This document shows positions 37,116 to 46,235 of a stretch of DNA of 56,389 nucleotides, one piece after another. The stretch is taken from contig NZ_SSYB01000008.1 in assembly GCF_004917075.1 (NCBI RefSeq), positions 1 to 56,389 on the forward strand. The letters are read 5' to 3'. A program made the position numbers and the translations under genes. Under the pieces are notes generated by a model that saw nothing but the letters and a program-made list of their open reading frames with translations, had not been told where the DNA came from and did not search any database. Every line of letters begins with the position of its first letter. The stretch's first letter is position 1. This DNA is from Geomonas edaphica. Its GTDB lineage: Bacteria > Desulfobacterota > Desulfuromonadia > Geobacterales > Geobacteraceae.

Positions 37116-38156
37116 ATGAAAAAAACGCTTCGTGAAATAGCCGAGCATCTAGGGGGGACGGTTTCCGGCGACGGTGATGTGCTGATCGGCGGACTGGGGA
37201 CCCTGGACGACGCGGGCGAAGGGCAGCTTACCTTTCTCGCCAACCCTAAGTACGCAAGCAAGGTGGCCACCACCAACGCCTCCGCGGTGCTTATGGGAGC
37301 CGGAGGGAACACCCACGGCAAAAATGCGATCTTCCACGCGAACCCCTACCTCGCCTTCGCCAAGCTTTTGACCCTGTTCTATACCCAGCCGGCGCCCCGC
37401 CTTGGCGTGCTCCCCGGTGCCTTCGTTGCCCCGGGGGCAAAGATCGGCCAGGAGGTCACCGTCTACCCGGGGGCGACCGTCGGCCCCGGCGTTACCGTTG
37501 GCGACCGCGTGACCCTCTACCCCGGCGTGGTCCTCTACCCCGGCTCGAGCGTCGGCGACGACGTCACCCTCTATGCCAATGTGAGCATCCGTGAGCGTTG
37601 CCGCATCGGCAATCGCGTCATCATCCACGACGGCACGGTGATCGGCTCGGACGGCTTCGGCTACGCGCCGGACGGCAGCTCCTGGTACAAGATCCCGCAG
37701 ATAGGCATCGTCGTCGTCGAGGACGACGTGGAGATCGGCTCTAACACGGTCATCGATCGCGCCGCCCTTGAGGTGACCCGCATCAGGCGCGGCACGAAGA
37801 TCGACAACCTCGTGCAGATCGGCCACAACTGCGTCATCGGCGAGGACTGCATGGTCGTCTCTCAGGTCGGGATCTCTGGCAGCACCCAGCTAGGTAACCA
37901 CGTGATCCTTGGGGGGCAGGTAGGCGTCGCCGGGCACATCAAGATCGGCGACAATGTGATGATCGGCGCCAAATCGGGCGTGGCGGGGAACCTCGAGCCG
38001 AACCAGGTGCTTTCCGGGATACCGGTCATGCCGCATCGCGAGTGGCTCAAATCCTCCAACCTGCTCCCGAAGCTTCCCGAGTTCAGGAAGACCCTGAACA
38101 CCCTCGAGAAACGCGTGGCCGAGCTGGAGGCGAAGCTCGCGGGAAAAGGGGAATAG
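37116..38156 (+). CDS. lpxD: UDP-3-O-(3-hydroxyacyl)glucosamine N-acyltransferase
   Basis: A 346-residue enzyme that adds the second hydroxyacyl chain in lipid A synthesis. It has an N-terminal uridine-binding domain (residues ~1-100), a left-handed beta-helix of hexapeptide repeats (~100-275; e.g. [19 protein letters not shown]), with the catalytic histidine expected in [11 protein letters not shown], and a C-terminal helix ([13 protein letters not shown]). The ATG has ttgaggttg upstream. It follows the inverted-repeat gap and starts the lpxD-fabZ-lpxA run. Confidence 0.96.
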   Translation: MKKTLREIAEHLGGTVSGDGDVLIGGLGTLDDAGEGQLTFLANPKYASKVATTNASAVLMGAGGNTHGKNAIFHANPYLAFAKLLTLFYTQPAPRLGVLPGAFVAPGAKIGQEVTVYPGATVGPGVTVGDRVTLYPGVVLYPGSSVGDDVTLYANVSIRERCRIGNRVIIHDGTVIGSDGFGYAPDGSSWYKIPQIGIVVVEDDVEIGSNTVIDRAALEVTRIRRGTKIDNLVQIGHNCVIGEDCMVVSQVGISGSTQLGNHVILGGQVGVAGHIKIGDNVMIGAKSGVAGNLEPNQVLSGIPVMPHREWLKSSNLLPKLPEFRKTLNTLEKRVAELEAKLAGKGE

Positions 38157-38231
38157 CCCCCCGTAACACTGAAATGAATACCTCGGCTCAAGCCCAGCGG
38201 GTTTCGGGCCGATGCAAGGAGAGGACAGGCA

Positions 38232-38666
38232 ATGCTTGATATCGTCCAGATAATGGAAATTCTGCCGCACCGTTACCCGTTTCTGCTCATCGACAAGGTC
38301 ACCGAGCTGGTGCCGGGTAAGCGGATCGTGGCCATCAAGAACGTGACTATGAATGAGCCCTTCTTCCAGGGGCACTTCCCCGGTTTCCCGGTGATGCCGG
38401 GTGTCCTGATCATCGAGGCGATGGCTCAGGCCGCAGCCACCATGGCGTATCTCAGCGTGGGTGGTGATGCGAAGGATAAAGTGAGCTACTTCATGGCAAT
38501 CGACAACGCGCGCTTCAGGAAGCCGGTGAAACCCGGGGACACCTTGAGGCTCGAGGTGGAGACCCTCTTCAACAAGCGCGGCATCTGGAGCTGCGCCGCC
38601 AAGGCTTACGTCGGTGAGACCCTCATGACCGAAGCGGAACTGAAGGCAACGCTCGCCGACAAGTAA
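38232..38666 (+). CDS. fabZ: (3R)-hydroxyacyl-ACP dehydratase
   Basis: A 144-residue hot-dog-fold dehydratase of fatty-acid synthesis. The catalytic His is in [13 protein letters not shown] (residues ~53-65; H54) and the Glu in the following IEAMAQ. Length and [11 protein letters not shown] start are typical. It competes with LpxA/LpxD for hydroxyacyl-ACP, so its place in the lpx cluster fits the usual balance between membrane lipid and lipid A. gcaaggagagg lies before the ATG. Confidence 0.97.
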   Translation: MLDIVQIMEILPHRYPFLLIDKVTELVPGKRIVAIKNVTMNEPFFQGHFPGFPVMPGVLIIEAMAQAAATMAYLSVGGDAKDKVSYFMAIDNARFRKPVKPGDTLRLEVETLFNKRGIWSCAAKAYVGETLMTEAELKATLADK

Positions 38667-38681
38667 GCACGGAGAACATCT

Positions 38682-39458
38682 ATGATCCACAGCACCGCAA
38701 TCATCCATCCCGGAGCCAAGATATCCGATGGGGTCGAGATCGGCCCGTACGCCGTGATCGGCGAGAACGTGAGCATTGGCAAGGGGACTAAGGTGGGGCC
38801 GCACGCCGTCATCGACGGCTGGACCGAGATCGGTGAGAACAACACCATCTTCCAGATGGCCTCGGTCGGGGCGATCCCGCAGGACCTCAAATACCGCGGC
38901 GAGAAGACCTGGCTCAAGATCGGCAACGGCAACACCATCCGCGAGTTCGCGAGCCTGCACCTTGGGACCGTGACCGGCGACGGTGAAACCACGGTCGGAG
39001 ACAACAACCTCTTCATGGCCTACTCCCACGTCGCGCATGACTGCCACATCGGCAACAACGTCATCATGGCCAATTCGGCCACCCTGGCTGGGCATGTCAC
39101 CGTCGAAGACTACGCCATCATGGGAGGGCTCTCTGCGGTGCTGCAATTCATGCGCATCGGAGCGCACGTCATGGTGGGGGGGATGACCTCGATAACCCTC
39201 GATGTACCACCCTACACCATCGTTACCGGTGATCGTTCCGAAAGCCGGCTGCGCGGCCTGAACCTGGTCGGGCTCAAACGTCGCGGGTTCCCCGACGAGA
39301 GCATCTCCAGCTTGAAGAAGGCGTACAAGCTCCTCTCCATGTCGGGACTGAAGCTTGCCGAGGCGATCGAGAAGATGAAGACCGAGGTGCCGAAATGCCC
39401 CGAGGTGGATCATTTTATCGAGTTTATCGAGACCGCGAAGCGGGGCGTCACAAGGTAA
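38682..39458 (+). CDS. lpxA: UDP-N-acetylglucosamine O-acyltransferase
   Basis: A 258-residue left-handed beta-helix acyltransferase, first step of lipid A synthesis. It starts IHSTAIIHPGAKI, has the conserved SVGAIPQDLKY loop (~residues 66-76), the catalytic-histidine region MAYSHVAHDCHIG (~115-127) and the C-terminal helical segment with GLNLVGLKRRGF. Length matches E. coli LpxA (262). It starts 15 bp after fabZ. The next enzyme of the pathway, LpxC, is not in the window. Confidence 0.97.
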   Translation: MIHSTAIIHPGAKISDGVEIGPYAVIGENVSIGKGTKVGPHAVIDGWTEIGENNTIFQMASVGAIPQDLKYRGEKTWLKIGNGNTIREFASLHLGTVTGDGETTVGDNNLFMAYSHVAHDCHIGNNVIMANSATLAGHVTVEDYAIMGGLSAVLQFMRIGAHVMVGGMTSITLDVPPYTIVTGDRSESRLRGLNLVGLKRRGFPDESISSLKKAYKLLSMSGLKLAEAIEKMKTEVPKCPEVDHFIEFIETAKRGVTR

Positions 39459-39468
39459 AAAGGGCAAA

Positions 39469-39522
39469 TCAAGGTCGAAGTCCGAGATGGTGGTTTATGC
39501 TCCGTCCGTGCCTCGACCTTGA
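39469..39522 (+). promoter_or_regulatory. Inverted repeat in the lpxA-lpxB gap
   Basis: TCAAGGTCGA (39469-39478) and TCGACCTTGA (39513-39522) are perfect 10-bp inverted repeats with a 34-base loop, ending ~20 bp before the lpxB start. No T-run follows, so it is not a simple terminator; it may be an RNA hairpin or a remnant of deletion. Confidence 0.55.
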
Positions 39523-39542
39523 CCTGCTTTTAGAGGTTCTAT

Positions 39543-40685
39543 TTGCAAGAAAAGCAACACTCAGTGATGATCGTCGCCGGCGAGGCTTCCGGCGAGATGT
39601 ACGGCGCCCAGATCGCCTCTGCGATACGCGCCCTGACCCCAGACACCCGCTTCTTCGGCATGGGGGGGAACTGCATGCGCGAGGCCGGGGTGGAAACTCT
39701 GGTCGACGCAAATGTGATGGCGGTGATGGGGCTCGTGGAAGTCGTGGCGCACCTGCCGACCATCATAAGCGGCTTCAACACCCTCAAGAACAAACTCCAC
39801 ATCGATCCTCCCGACCTGCTGATCCTGATCGATTACCCGGATTTCAACCTGAGGCTCGCCAAGGTGGCGAAGAAGGCGGGCATCAAGGTGCTCTATTTCA
39901 TCTCCCCGCAGGTCTGGGCCTGGAGAAGCCATCGCGTGCACGGCATAGGGCGCGTGGTCGACATGATGGCGGTCCTTTTCCCCTTTGAGGTCCCCTTCTA
40001 CCAGAAGGCCGGCGTCCCTGTCACCTTCGTAGGTCACCCGCTGCTCGACCTGGTCAAGCCGACCATGGGGCGTGACGAAGCGCTCGCGTCGTTGGGGCTC
40101 GATCCGCAAAGACGCTGCGTAGGTCTTTTTCCCGGGAGCCGCCTCTCGGAACTGAAGAAGCTCCTTCCCATCATCCTTGATGCGGCGCGCATCCTCAGGG
40201 AGCGCATGCCGGACCTGCAGTTCGTGTTGCCGCGCGCCTCTTCGCTCAAGGAGGAGGATTTGGCCCACTACCTTTCCGGCTCGGGGCTTGAGGTTTCCGT
40301 GATCGCTGGAAGAAACCACGACGTGATGACCGCCTGTGACGCGGTGATCGCGGCGTCGGGCACCGTGGTCATGGAACTCGCCCTGGTCGGCGTTCCCCAC
40401 GTGATCATCTACAAGATGTCCAAGTTCACCTACGAGGTGGGGAAACGCGTCATCAACGTGCCGCACATAGGTATCAGCAACATCGTCGCCGAAAAGCGCA
40501 TGGTGAAGGAATTGTTGCAAGACGAAGCTGAGCCGCTGCCGATCGCAGATGAGATCGACGCGCTCCTGAACAACCCCGGTTACGCGGCCACCATGCGGGA
40601 AGATTTCGCCGCGATGAGAGTGAAGCTGGGCAACGGCGGGGCCCTGGGCCGTGTGGCCCGGCTCGCCATGGAGATGATGAAATGA
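39543..40685 (+). CDS. lpxB: Lipid-A-disaccharide synthase, TTG start
   Basis: A 380-residue GT-B enzyme (GT19) that joins UDP-diacylglucosamine and lipid X into the lipid A disaccharide. N-terminal signature MIVAGEASGEMYGA (residues ~9-22) and FFGMGGNCM; ISPQVWAWR in the middle; FPGSRLSELKKLLP and SGTVVMELAL in the second half. The TTG at 39543 has agaggt 6 bases upstream, giving the usual N-terminus; a later ATG (39567) lacks a site. Its stop overlaps the msbA start (ATGA-type overlap). Confidence 0.95.
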   Translation: MQEKQHSVMIVAGEASGEMYGAQIASAIRALTPDTRFFGMGGNCMREAGVETLVDANVMAVMGLVEVVAHLPTIISGFNTLKNKLHIDPPDLLILIDYPDFNLRLAKVAKKAGIKVLYFISPQVWAWRSHRVHGIGRVVDMMAVLFPFEVPFYQKAGVPVTFVGHPLLDLVKPTMGRDEALASLGLDPQRRCVGLFPGSRLSELKKLLPIILDAARILRERMPDLQFVLPRASSLKEEDLAHYLSGSGLEVSVIAGRNHDVMTACDAVIAASGTVVMELALVGVPHVIIYKMSKFTYEVGKRVINVPHIGISNIVAEKRMVKELLQDEAEPLPIADEIDALLNNPGYAATMREDFAAMRVKLGNGGALGRVARLAMEMMK

Positions 40686-42424
40686 GTGCAGCACCCCCGA
40701 AAAAAGTGAACGTTTTCATGCGGCTGGTCGGTTACAGCCGACCCTACTGGTGGCGCATCATGCTGGCCGCGGTGGGATCGCTCGGGGTGGGCGGGATGGA
40801 CGGCGCCATGGCGTACCTCGTTGAACCGGTCTTGCGGAAGATCTTCTCCGGCAAGGACACCTCCATCTTCATGCTGCTGCCGGTCGGCATCGTCTTGCTC
40901 TACGCCTTGCGCGGCGTCTGCCGTTACACCAACGACTACTTCATCAGGAGCGCCGGGCAGCTCGCGGTCCAAGATGTGAGAAACGACCTCTACGAGAAGA
41001 ACATGCGTCTGAGCGTCGGTTACTTCCACCGCCACGAGACCGGGACGCTCATGTCGCGCGTCCTGGCCGACGTCGGGATGATGCAGGAGGGAGTTGCCAA
41101 CGTCATCAGCGGCGTCTTCCGTGATGGGCTATCTGCCGTCGCCCTTCTCTGCGTCATCTTCTACCGCGACTGGCAACTCGCCTTGATCTCCTTCGTGGTG
41201 ATCCCGCTCACCGTGATCCCGGCGACGAAGATCGGCAAGCGGATCAAGCGCGCGGCGCGCCAGGGGCAGGAGAAGATGGGGGATCTGGCCAGCATTCTCC
41301 AGGAGACCTACTCCGGCATTAAGGTGGTGAAGGCCTTCGGCCTGGAAGGGCGCGAGGTTGAACGATTCCGGGCGCGCAACCGGGACTTCTATTACTTCAC
41401 CAGGAAAAACATCAAATACGATGGGCTCTCGACCCCGATCATGGAGTTCATCACCTCCTTCGGCGTCGCCGCCGTTATCTGGGTCGGCGGCAGCAACGTC
41501 ATGCACGGCACGAAAAGCGCCTCCGAGTTCTTCTCCTTCATCACCGGTATGGTGCTGGTCTTCAACCCGATCAAGAGGCTTCTTACCGCCTACAACAACC
41601 TGCAGCGCTCCATCGGCGCGGCGGAGCGTGTCTTCGAGGTGATGGACGAGAGGCCCGAGATCGTCGACGCCCCCGATGCCAGCGACCTCGGCAAGGTGAA
41701 CGGAGAGGTGGAGTTCCGCGACGTCCGTTTCAGGTATGAAGACGACTACGTGCTGCAGGGGGTGAACCTTAAGGCGAAAAAGGGCGAGGTCATCGCCCTG
41801 GTCGGCCCCTCCGGCGGCGGCAAGACCACCCTCGTTTCACTGATCACCCGCTTCTACGACCCGACCGACGGCGCCGTGCTCATGGACGGCGTAGACATAC
41901 GCAAACGGACCATGCAGAACCTCTTGGAGCAGATCGCCCTCGTCGACCAGGAGACCATCCTTTTCAACGACACCATCGCCAACAACATCCGCTACGGGCG
42001 CTCGCAGGCAACCGATGCAGAGGTCGAGGCCGCCGCGCGGGCCGCCTTTGCGCACGACTTCATCGCAGAGCTCCCCGAGGGATACCAGACCAACATCGGT
42101 GACCGAGGGGTGCGCCTTTCCGGCGGGCAGCGCCAGAGGCTTTGCATCGCCCGGGCCATCCTAAAGGACGCGCCTATCCTGATCCTCGATGAGGCGACCA
42201 GCGCGCTGGACACCGAGAGCGAGCAGATGGTGCAGAAGGCGCTAAACAACCTCATGAAGAATCGCACCACCTTCGTCATCGCGCACCGACTTTCCACCAT
42301 CACCCATGCCGATCGCATCGTGGTGCTGGAAAAGGGGATTGTCGCCGAGACCGGCACCCACGATGCCTTGCTGCGGAGCGAAGGCATCTACAGCCGCCTG
42401 CACGGCATGCAGTTTAAGGCGTAA
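40682..42424 (+). CDS. msbA: Lipid A export ABC transporter, MsbA family
   Basis: A 580-residue half-transporter with six membrane helices (residues ~1-320) fused to an ATPase domain: Walker A GPSGGGKTT (~379-387), signature RLSGGQRQRLCIARAI, Walker B ILILDEATSALD and switch VIAHRLSTI. As a homodimer it flips core-lipid A across the inner membrane. Its length matches E. coli MsbA (582), and its place between lpxB and the acyltransferase gene supports the lipid A role over other type exporters. The start overlaps the lpxB stop by 4 bp. Confidence 0.94.
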   Translation: MSAAPPKKVNVFMRLVGYSRPYWWRIMLAAVGSLGVGGMDGAMAYLVEPVLRKIFSGKDTSIFMLLPVGIVLLYALRGVCRYTNDYFIRSAGQLAVQDVRNDLYEKNMRLSVGYFHRHETGTLMSRVLADVGMMQEGVANVISGVFRDGLSAVALLCVIFYRDWQLALISFVVIPLTVIPATKIGKRIKRAARQGQEKMGDLASILQETYSGIKVVKAFGLEGREVERFRARNRDFYYFTRKNIKYDGLSTPIMEFITSFGVAAVIWVGGSNVMHGTKSASEFFSFITGMVLVFNPIKRLLTAYNNLQRSIGAAERVFEVMDERPEIVDAPDASDLGKVNGEVEFRDVRFRYEDDYVLQGVNLKAKKGEVIALVGPSGGGKTTLVSLITRFYDPTDGAVLMDGVDIRKRTMQNLLEQIALVDQETILFNDTIANNIRYGRSQATDAEVEAAARAAFAHDFIAELPEGYQTNIGDRGVRLSGGQRQRLCIARAILKDAPILILDEATSALDTESEQMVQKALNNLMKNRTTFVIAHRLSTITHADRIVVLEKGIVAETGTHDALLRSEGIYSRLHGMQFKA

Positions 42425-42437
42425 GGGGCCCGGTGAG

Positions 42438-43376
42438 ATGCTGAAGAAACTGCGCTGGCATCTTGAAACCGCTCTCTTCCTGGCGATTTCCTGGAGCGTT
42501 TCGATCCTGCCGAACGGCATAGCGCTGTCGGTGGGACGAAGCCTTGGGCGTGCCGCGTTCTTGCTTCTTTCGCGGCGTCGCCGCGTCGTGATTGAGAACC
42601 TCAGGGCGAGTCTCCCCTTCCTGACGCGGCAGCCAGGTTGGGGCGGTGGCAGTGCCGAGGAGATCGCCCGTGGCGTATTCGAGAACCTGGGGTGCTGCGT
42701 GGTGGAAGTCTGCAAGATCTACCAGGGGCGCGGCAAGGATCTCATCGAGAAGGTTGAGTTCCGCGGTATCGAGAACTACGAAAAGGCGTACGCCAAGGGG
42801 AAAGGGGTCGCCTTCATCACCGCACACAGCGGCAACTGGGAGCTTCTCGCCATCGCCTTCGGGGTGCGCAAACACGAGATCTCCGTGGTGGCGAGACGCC
42901 AGGATAACCCCTATCTGAACGCCATGATCGAGCGCATCCGCAAGCGCTACGGCAACGGCATCCTTTACAAGGAAGGGGCCCTCCGGGCGATGTTCTCCGC
43001 ATTCAGAAAGCAGGAGATCGTAGGCCTTCTCATCGACCAGGCGGTGACCCCGGTTAACGGCGTCCTAATCGACTTCCTTGGTCGTCCCGCCTGGACCATC
43101 CAGATGCCGGCCCAGGTCGCAAGAAAGATCGGCACCCCGCTTGTTCCCGCATTCATCCACCGCGAGGGGGACAAAAGCATCATCACCATTCACCCGGAGT
43201 ACCAGGTGTCGAGCGCCTCCGACCCGGAAGTCGCCGCCGCCGAGGACGCGAAAGGACTCACGCACTACATCGAGGAGTACGTGATCCAGCACCCCACCCA
43301 GTGGTACTGGGTACACAACCGCTGGAAACGCGCACCCGCCGCGCACCCCCTTCCCGCGGACGGCGGCGCACCGTAG
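42438..43376 (+). CDS. lpxL: Lipid A late acyltransferase, LpxL/HtrB family
   Basis: A 312-residue membrane-anchored acyltransferase with one N-terminal helix and the HX4(D/E) motif HSGNWE (near residue 130), followed by VVARRQDNPYLNAMIERIR and the Gly-x-Asp-type GLLIDQAVTP block, as in LpxL/LpxM. It adds a secondary acyl chain to Kdo-lipid A. LpxL versus LpxM specificity cannot be decided. The ATG at 42438 lies 14 bp after the msbA stop; the open frame upstream inside msbA is a shadow. Confidence 0.9.
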   Translation: MLKKLRWHLETALFLAISWSVSILPNGIALSVGRSLGRAAFLLLSRRRRVVIENLRASLPFLTRQPGWGGGSAEEIARGVFENLGCCVVEVCKIYQGRGKDLIEKVEFRGIENYEKAYAKGKGVAFITAHSGNWELLAIAFGVRKHEISVVARRQDNPYLNAMIERIRKRYGNGILYKEGALRAMFSAFRKQEIVGLLIDQAVTPVNGVLIDFLGRPAWTIQMPAQVARKIGTPLVPAFIHREGDKSIITIHPEYQVSSASDPEVAAAEDAKGLTHYIEEYVIQHPTQWYWVHNRWKRAPAAHPLPADGGAP

Positions 43377-43420
43377 GGACGAATCATCATTCGCCCGCCG
43401 TTGTCCTAACGCCTTTGAAA

Positions 43421-43510
43421 GTCCCCCTTTGCGAAGGGGGATTTAGGGGGATTTGCAGTTGGTTCGTCTGAAGCAAATCCCCCCTGTCCCCCCTTCGCAA
43501 AGGGGGGGAC
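43421..43510. repeat. Long imperfect palindrome, dispersed-repeat type
   Basis: The left arm (43421-43456: gtccccctttgcgaaggggg, then atttagggggatttgc) is nearly the exact reverse complement of the right arm (43473-43510), separated by 16 bases. Each arm also folds on itself (ccccctttgcgaaggggg). Such C/G-run palindromes with a TTTGCGAA core are dispersed repeats in many genomes; here it lies in the 280-bp lpxL-waaA gap, which holds no gene. Confidence 0.85.
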
Positions 43511-43656
43511 GTCAGGTCTCGTGCCGCGCTTCGTGGGAGCTGTACCGACCTTCCCCTGGATGCTTCGAAGAACGTCCACAAAGAGGGAAATGGCCGCCTC
43601 TTCTTTGAGGCATCGTCCCGATGAGTATCGAGCCCGCTCTTGAGGTCTTCGCTTAA

Positions 43657-44964
43657 ATGATCAACTTCTTCTACAACCTGCTCCTATGGGGCCTATTGCC
43701 GCTTTTGGTCCCGTACCACGCCTACCGTTCGCTGTCGCGCGGCAGAAGAACCGCGTTCCTGGAGCGTTTCGGCCGTATCCCAGCTGAGGATCTCGCGCAG
43801 ATCGCCGGCGCGGGAACCATCCTCGTCCATGCCGTTTCGGTCGGCGAGACCAACGCCGCGCTACCGCTTTTGAAGGGGATCCGCACCCGCTTCCCCGGCA
43901 AAAAGATCGTCATCTCCAACGTCACCGAAACTGGCCGTAGCGTCGCCCTCAAGAGCGGGGCGGCCGACCTCTGCATCTACTTCCCCTTCGACTACCCCTT
44001 CGCCGTCCGCTCCGTGCTGGAGAGCATCAGGCCCGAGCTGGTCGTGATCATGGAAACGGAGATCTGGCCCAACTTCATAAAAGAGGCGAGGCGCATGGGG
44101 ATCCCGGTCCTCCTCGCCAACGGTCGCATCTCGGACCGCTCCTTTTCACGCTACCTGCGCTTCTCCTGGTTCTTTCGCCCGGTGCTTCGGCACCTCTCCG
44201 CACTCTGCATGCAGACCCCGGTCGACGCCTCCCGCATCGAGGCGATCGGCGCACCGGCCGCGGCGGTTTTCGTCGGCGGGAACCTGAAGTACGACGTGCC
44301 AGTGACCAAGGCCGCCCCGGAAGAGATAGCCATGATCAAGGAGAAGTACCGCATCCCGGCGGACTGCTTTGTCTTCGCTGCGGCGAGCACGCACGAGGGG
44401 GAGGAGGGGGAGGTCCTGGCCGCCTACCGTGAGTTGGTGCGCCGCGACCCGGCAAGCTTCCTGATCCTCGCTCCGCGCCATCCCGAGCGCGCCCCCGGTG
44501 TCGCCGAACTGATCAAGAGGGAGGGGTTCTCCTTCTGGTTCCGTTCTGCCCTTGAGAGAGACACGGAGATTCCGGCCGGCGGCATCCTTCTTTTGGACAC
44601 GGTTGGGGAACTCGCCGGGCTGTACCGCGCTTCCGATCTCGTCTTTGTGGGGGGGAGCCTCGTCCCCACCGGCGGCCACAACCCGCTCGAGCCCGCCGCC
44701 TGCATGGTTCCGGTCCTCTTTGGGCCTCACATGGAGAACTTCCGCGAGATAGCAGCGCTTTTCGCGAAGCACTGTGGCGCAGAGGTCCAGGTACCTGACG
44801 CCAAAGGGTTGCAGGCCGAACTGCTTCGTCTGGCGGCCGATAGCGCGCACCGGGAGGAGCTGGGGCGGCATGGTGCCGGTATCCTCCTGGGGAGTGCCGG
44901 AGCTACCGGCCGGCACCTGGATGTGATGGAGTCCCTGCTGGGGCAGGGGGGGGATCGTGGCTGA
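43657..44964 (+). CDS. waaA: 3-deoxy-D-manno-octulosonic acid (Kdo) transferase
   Basis: A 435-residue GT30 enzyme that adds Kdo to lipid A precursor at the cytoplasmic face, anchored by an N-terminal helix ([17 protein letters not shown]). The catalytic base is E64 in [15 protein letters not shown]; other signatures are [10 protein letters not shown] (~residue 129), [19 protein letters not shown] and [16 protein letters not shown]. Whether it adds one or two Kdo is not readable. gaggtc lies 9 bases before the ATG. Its end overlaps the start of lpxK by 8 bp. Confidence 0.95.
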   Translation: MINFFYNLLLWGLLPLLVPYHAYRSLSRGRRTAFLERFGRIPAEDLAQIAGAGTILVHAVSVGETNAALPLLKGIRTRFPGKKIVISNVTETGRSVALKSGAADLCIYFPFDYPFAVRSVLESIRPELVVIMETEIWPNFIKEARRMGIPVLLANGRISDRSFSRYLRFSWFFRPVLRHLSALCMQTPVDASRIEAIGAPAAAVFVGGNLKYDVPVTKAAPEEIAMIKEKYRIPADCFVFAAASTHEGEEGEVLAAYRELVRRDPASFLILAPRHPERAPGVAELIKREGFSFWFRSALERDTEIPAGGILLLDTVGELAGLYRASDLVFVGGSLVPTGGHNPLEPAACMVPVLFGPHMENFREIAALFAKHCGAEVQVPDAKGLQAELLRLAADSAHREELGRHGAGILLGSAGATGRHLDVMESLLGQGGDRG

Positions 44965-46231
44965 CCTGGAACAGTACTACCGGGACCTGCTGGCCGGGAA
45001 GCGCGCGGGGGGTGGCGACAGGGTGATCCTGGGACTTTTGCGCCTCGCCTCACGCCCGTACGCTCTAGTCATGAAGCTGCGCGCCTTCTGCTACCGTCTC
45101 GGCATATTTTCCTCGCATCGGCTGCCGCGGCCGGTTATCTCGGTCGGCAACATCGCCCTTGGGGGTACCGGAAAGACACCGACGGTGGCCTGGGTCGCAT
45201 CGTACTTGATGGCGCGCGGCAAGAAGGTGTGCGTCCTTTCCCGCGGCTATGGGGGGAGCGAAGAGGGGCGGATCAACATCGTGAGTGACGGGGAGCGACT
45301 GCTGCTTGCCCCGGAACAGGCGGGGGACGAGCCGTGCCAACTGGCCGGCATGCTTCCCGGGCTCATGGTGGTGATCGGGTCCGACCGCTACCGCGCCGGA
45401 CTGCACGCCATGGAACGGCTGAACCCGGATGTCTTCATCATGGACGACGGTTTTCAGCATTTGAAACTCAAGCGCGACCTCAACATCCTGCTCCTCGATG
45501 CGGCAAACCCTTTCGCGGTTCAAGGGGAGGAGGCTGGCTCGGTGCGCAAGACCTCTTCTGCAGTGCGCGAGACCTCTTGCACAGTGCGCGAGACCTCTTG
45601 CACAGTGCGCGAGACCCCTTCCGCAGTGTGCAAGACCTCTTCCGCAGTGTGCAAGACCCCTTCCGCAGTGTGCGAGCCCTCTTCCGCCGCGCGGGAGCAG
45701 TTCGGTTGGGGTTTCACCCTCCCCGGTGGGTTTTTGCGGGAACCTCCGGCCGCTGCCACGCGGGCGGACATCGTGCTCTGCACCCGCACCCGCGATGGCG
45801 TACGGATCGCGCCGGTGCCAGGAAAGCCTACCTGCTGGACAAAACATAAGCTTTCTGGCATAGTCCCGCTCGTCGGCGGGGCTCAATCAGGGTTCGAAAC
45901 GGTGCAGGGGGCGCGCGTCATGGCCTTCTCCGGGATAGCGAATCCGGGAGCCTTCTTCGACGGTCTTGAAGAGGTCGGCATCAGGCCGGTGACCACCCTG
46001 GCCTTCCCCGATCACACCCGTTACGAGGAACCGGAGCTCGCCGCGATCCTGAGGCTCAAGACCGCTTCGCGCTCCACGGTGCTTTTGACCACGCAGAAGG
46101 ACGCTGTGAAGCTCCTGCCGCATGCCGAGAAACTTTCCGGCTGCCACGCCGTGGCGCTTGAGCTCGACTTCGAGGATACCCGTCCCTTGGAGCAGGCCCT
46201 CGACAAGCTGATGTCCGGAGAGAGTGAGTAA
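44957..46231 (+). CDS. lpxK: Tetraacyldisaccharide 4'-kinase with an internal heptapeptide repeat
   Basis: A 424-residue enzyme that phosphorylates the 4' position of the lipid A disaccharide, an essential step. A membrane-proximal N-terminal helix precedes the P-loop GGTGKTPT (residues 69-76) and [13 protein letters not shown]. Between the ANPFA segment and the conserved LPGGFLREP, where LpxK proteins normally have a few residues, it has ~50 extra residues made mostly of seven VRKTSSA-like heptads (196-244), so it is longer than the usual ~325-360. The insert keeps frame and the flanking core is intact, so the enzyme is probably active. GTG start overlapping waaA, with a G-rich ribosome binding site. 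Confidence 0.92.
   Translation: MADLEQYYRDLLAGKRAGGGDRVILGLLRLASRPYALVMKLRAFCYRLGIFSSHRLPRPVISVGNIALGGTGKTPTVAWVASYLMARGKKVCVLSRGYGGSEEGRINIVSDGERLLLAPEQAGDEPCQLAGMLPGLMVVIGSDRYRAGLHAMERLNPDVFIMDDGFQHLKLKRDLNILLLDAANPFAVQGEEAGSVRKTSSAVRETSCTVRETSCTVRETPSAVCKTSSAVCKTPSAVCEPSSAAREQFGWGFTLPGGFLREPPAAATRADIVLCTRTRDGVRIAPVPGKPTCWTKHKLSGIVPLVGGAQSGFETVQGARVMAFSGIANPGAFFDGLEEVGIRPVTTLAFPDHTRYEEPELAAILRLKTASRSTVLLTTQKDAVKLLPHAEKLSGCHAVALELDFEDTRPLEQALDKLMSGESE
45542..45688 (+). repeat. 21-bp in-frame minisatellite inside lpxK, 7 units
   Basis: Seven head-to-tail 21-bp units (gtgcgcgagacctcttgcaca and variants) at 45542, 45563, 45584, 45605, 45626, 45647 and 45668. Units 2 and 3 are identical; the others differ at 1-5 positions. 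Each encodes one heptad of the form V(R/C)(K/E)(T/P)(S/P)(S/C)(A/T). A unit change would keep the lpxK frame. Confidence 0.97.
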
Positions 46232-46235
46232 ATAG

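Noticed and set aside
37890..39467. 525-codon minus-strand frame spanning lpxD, fabZ and lpxA
   Set aside because: It crosses three real genes on the opposite strand and has no start signal or domain.
45065..45886. Minus-strand frame with repeated GLAHC words opposite lpxK
   Set aside because: It is the reverse complement of the 21-bp repeat; open only because the repeat has no stop in any frame.
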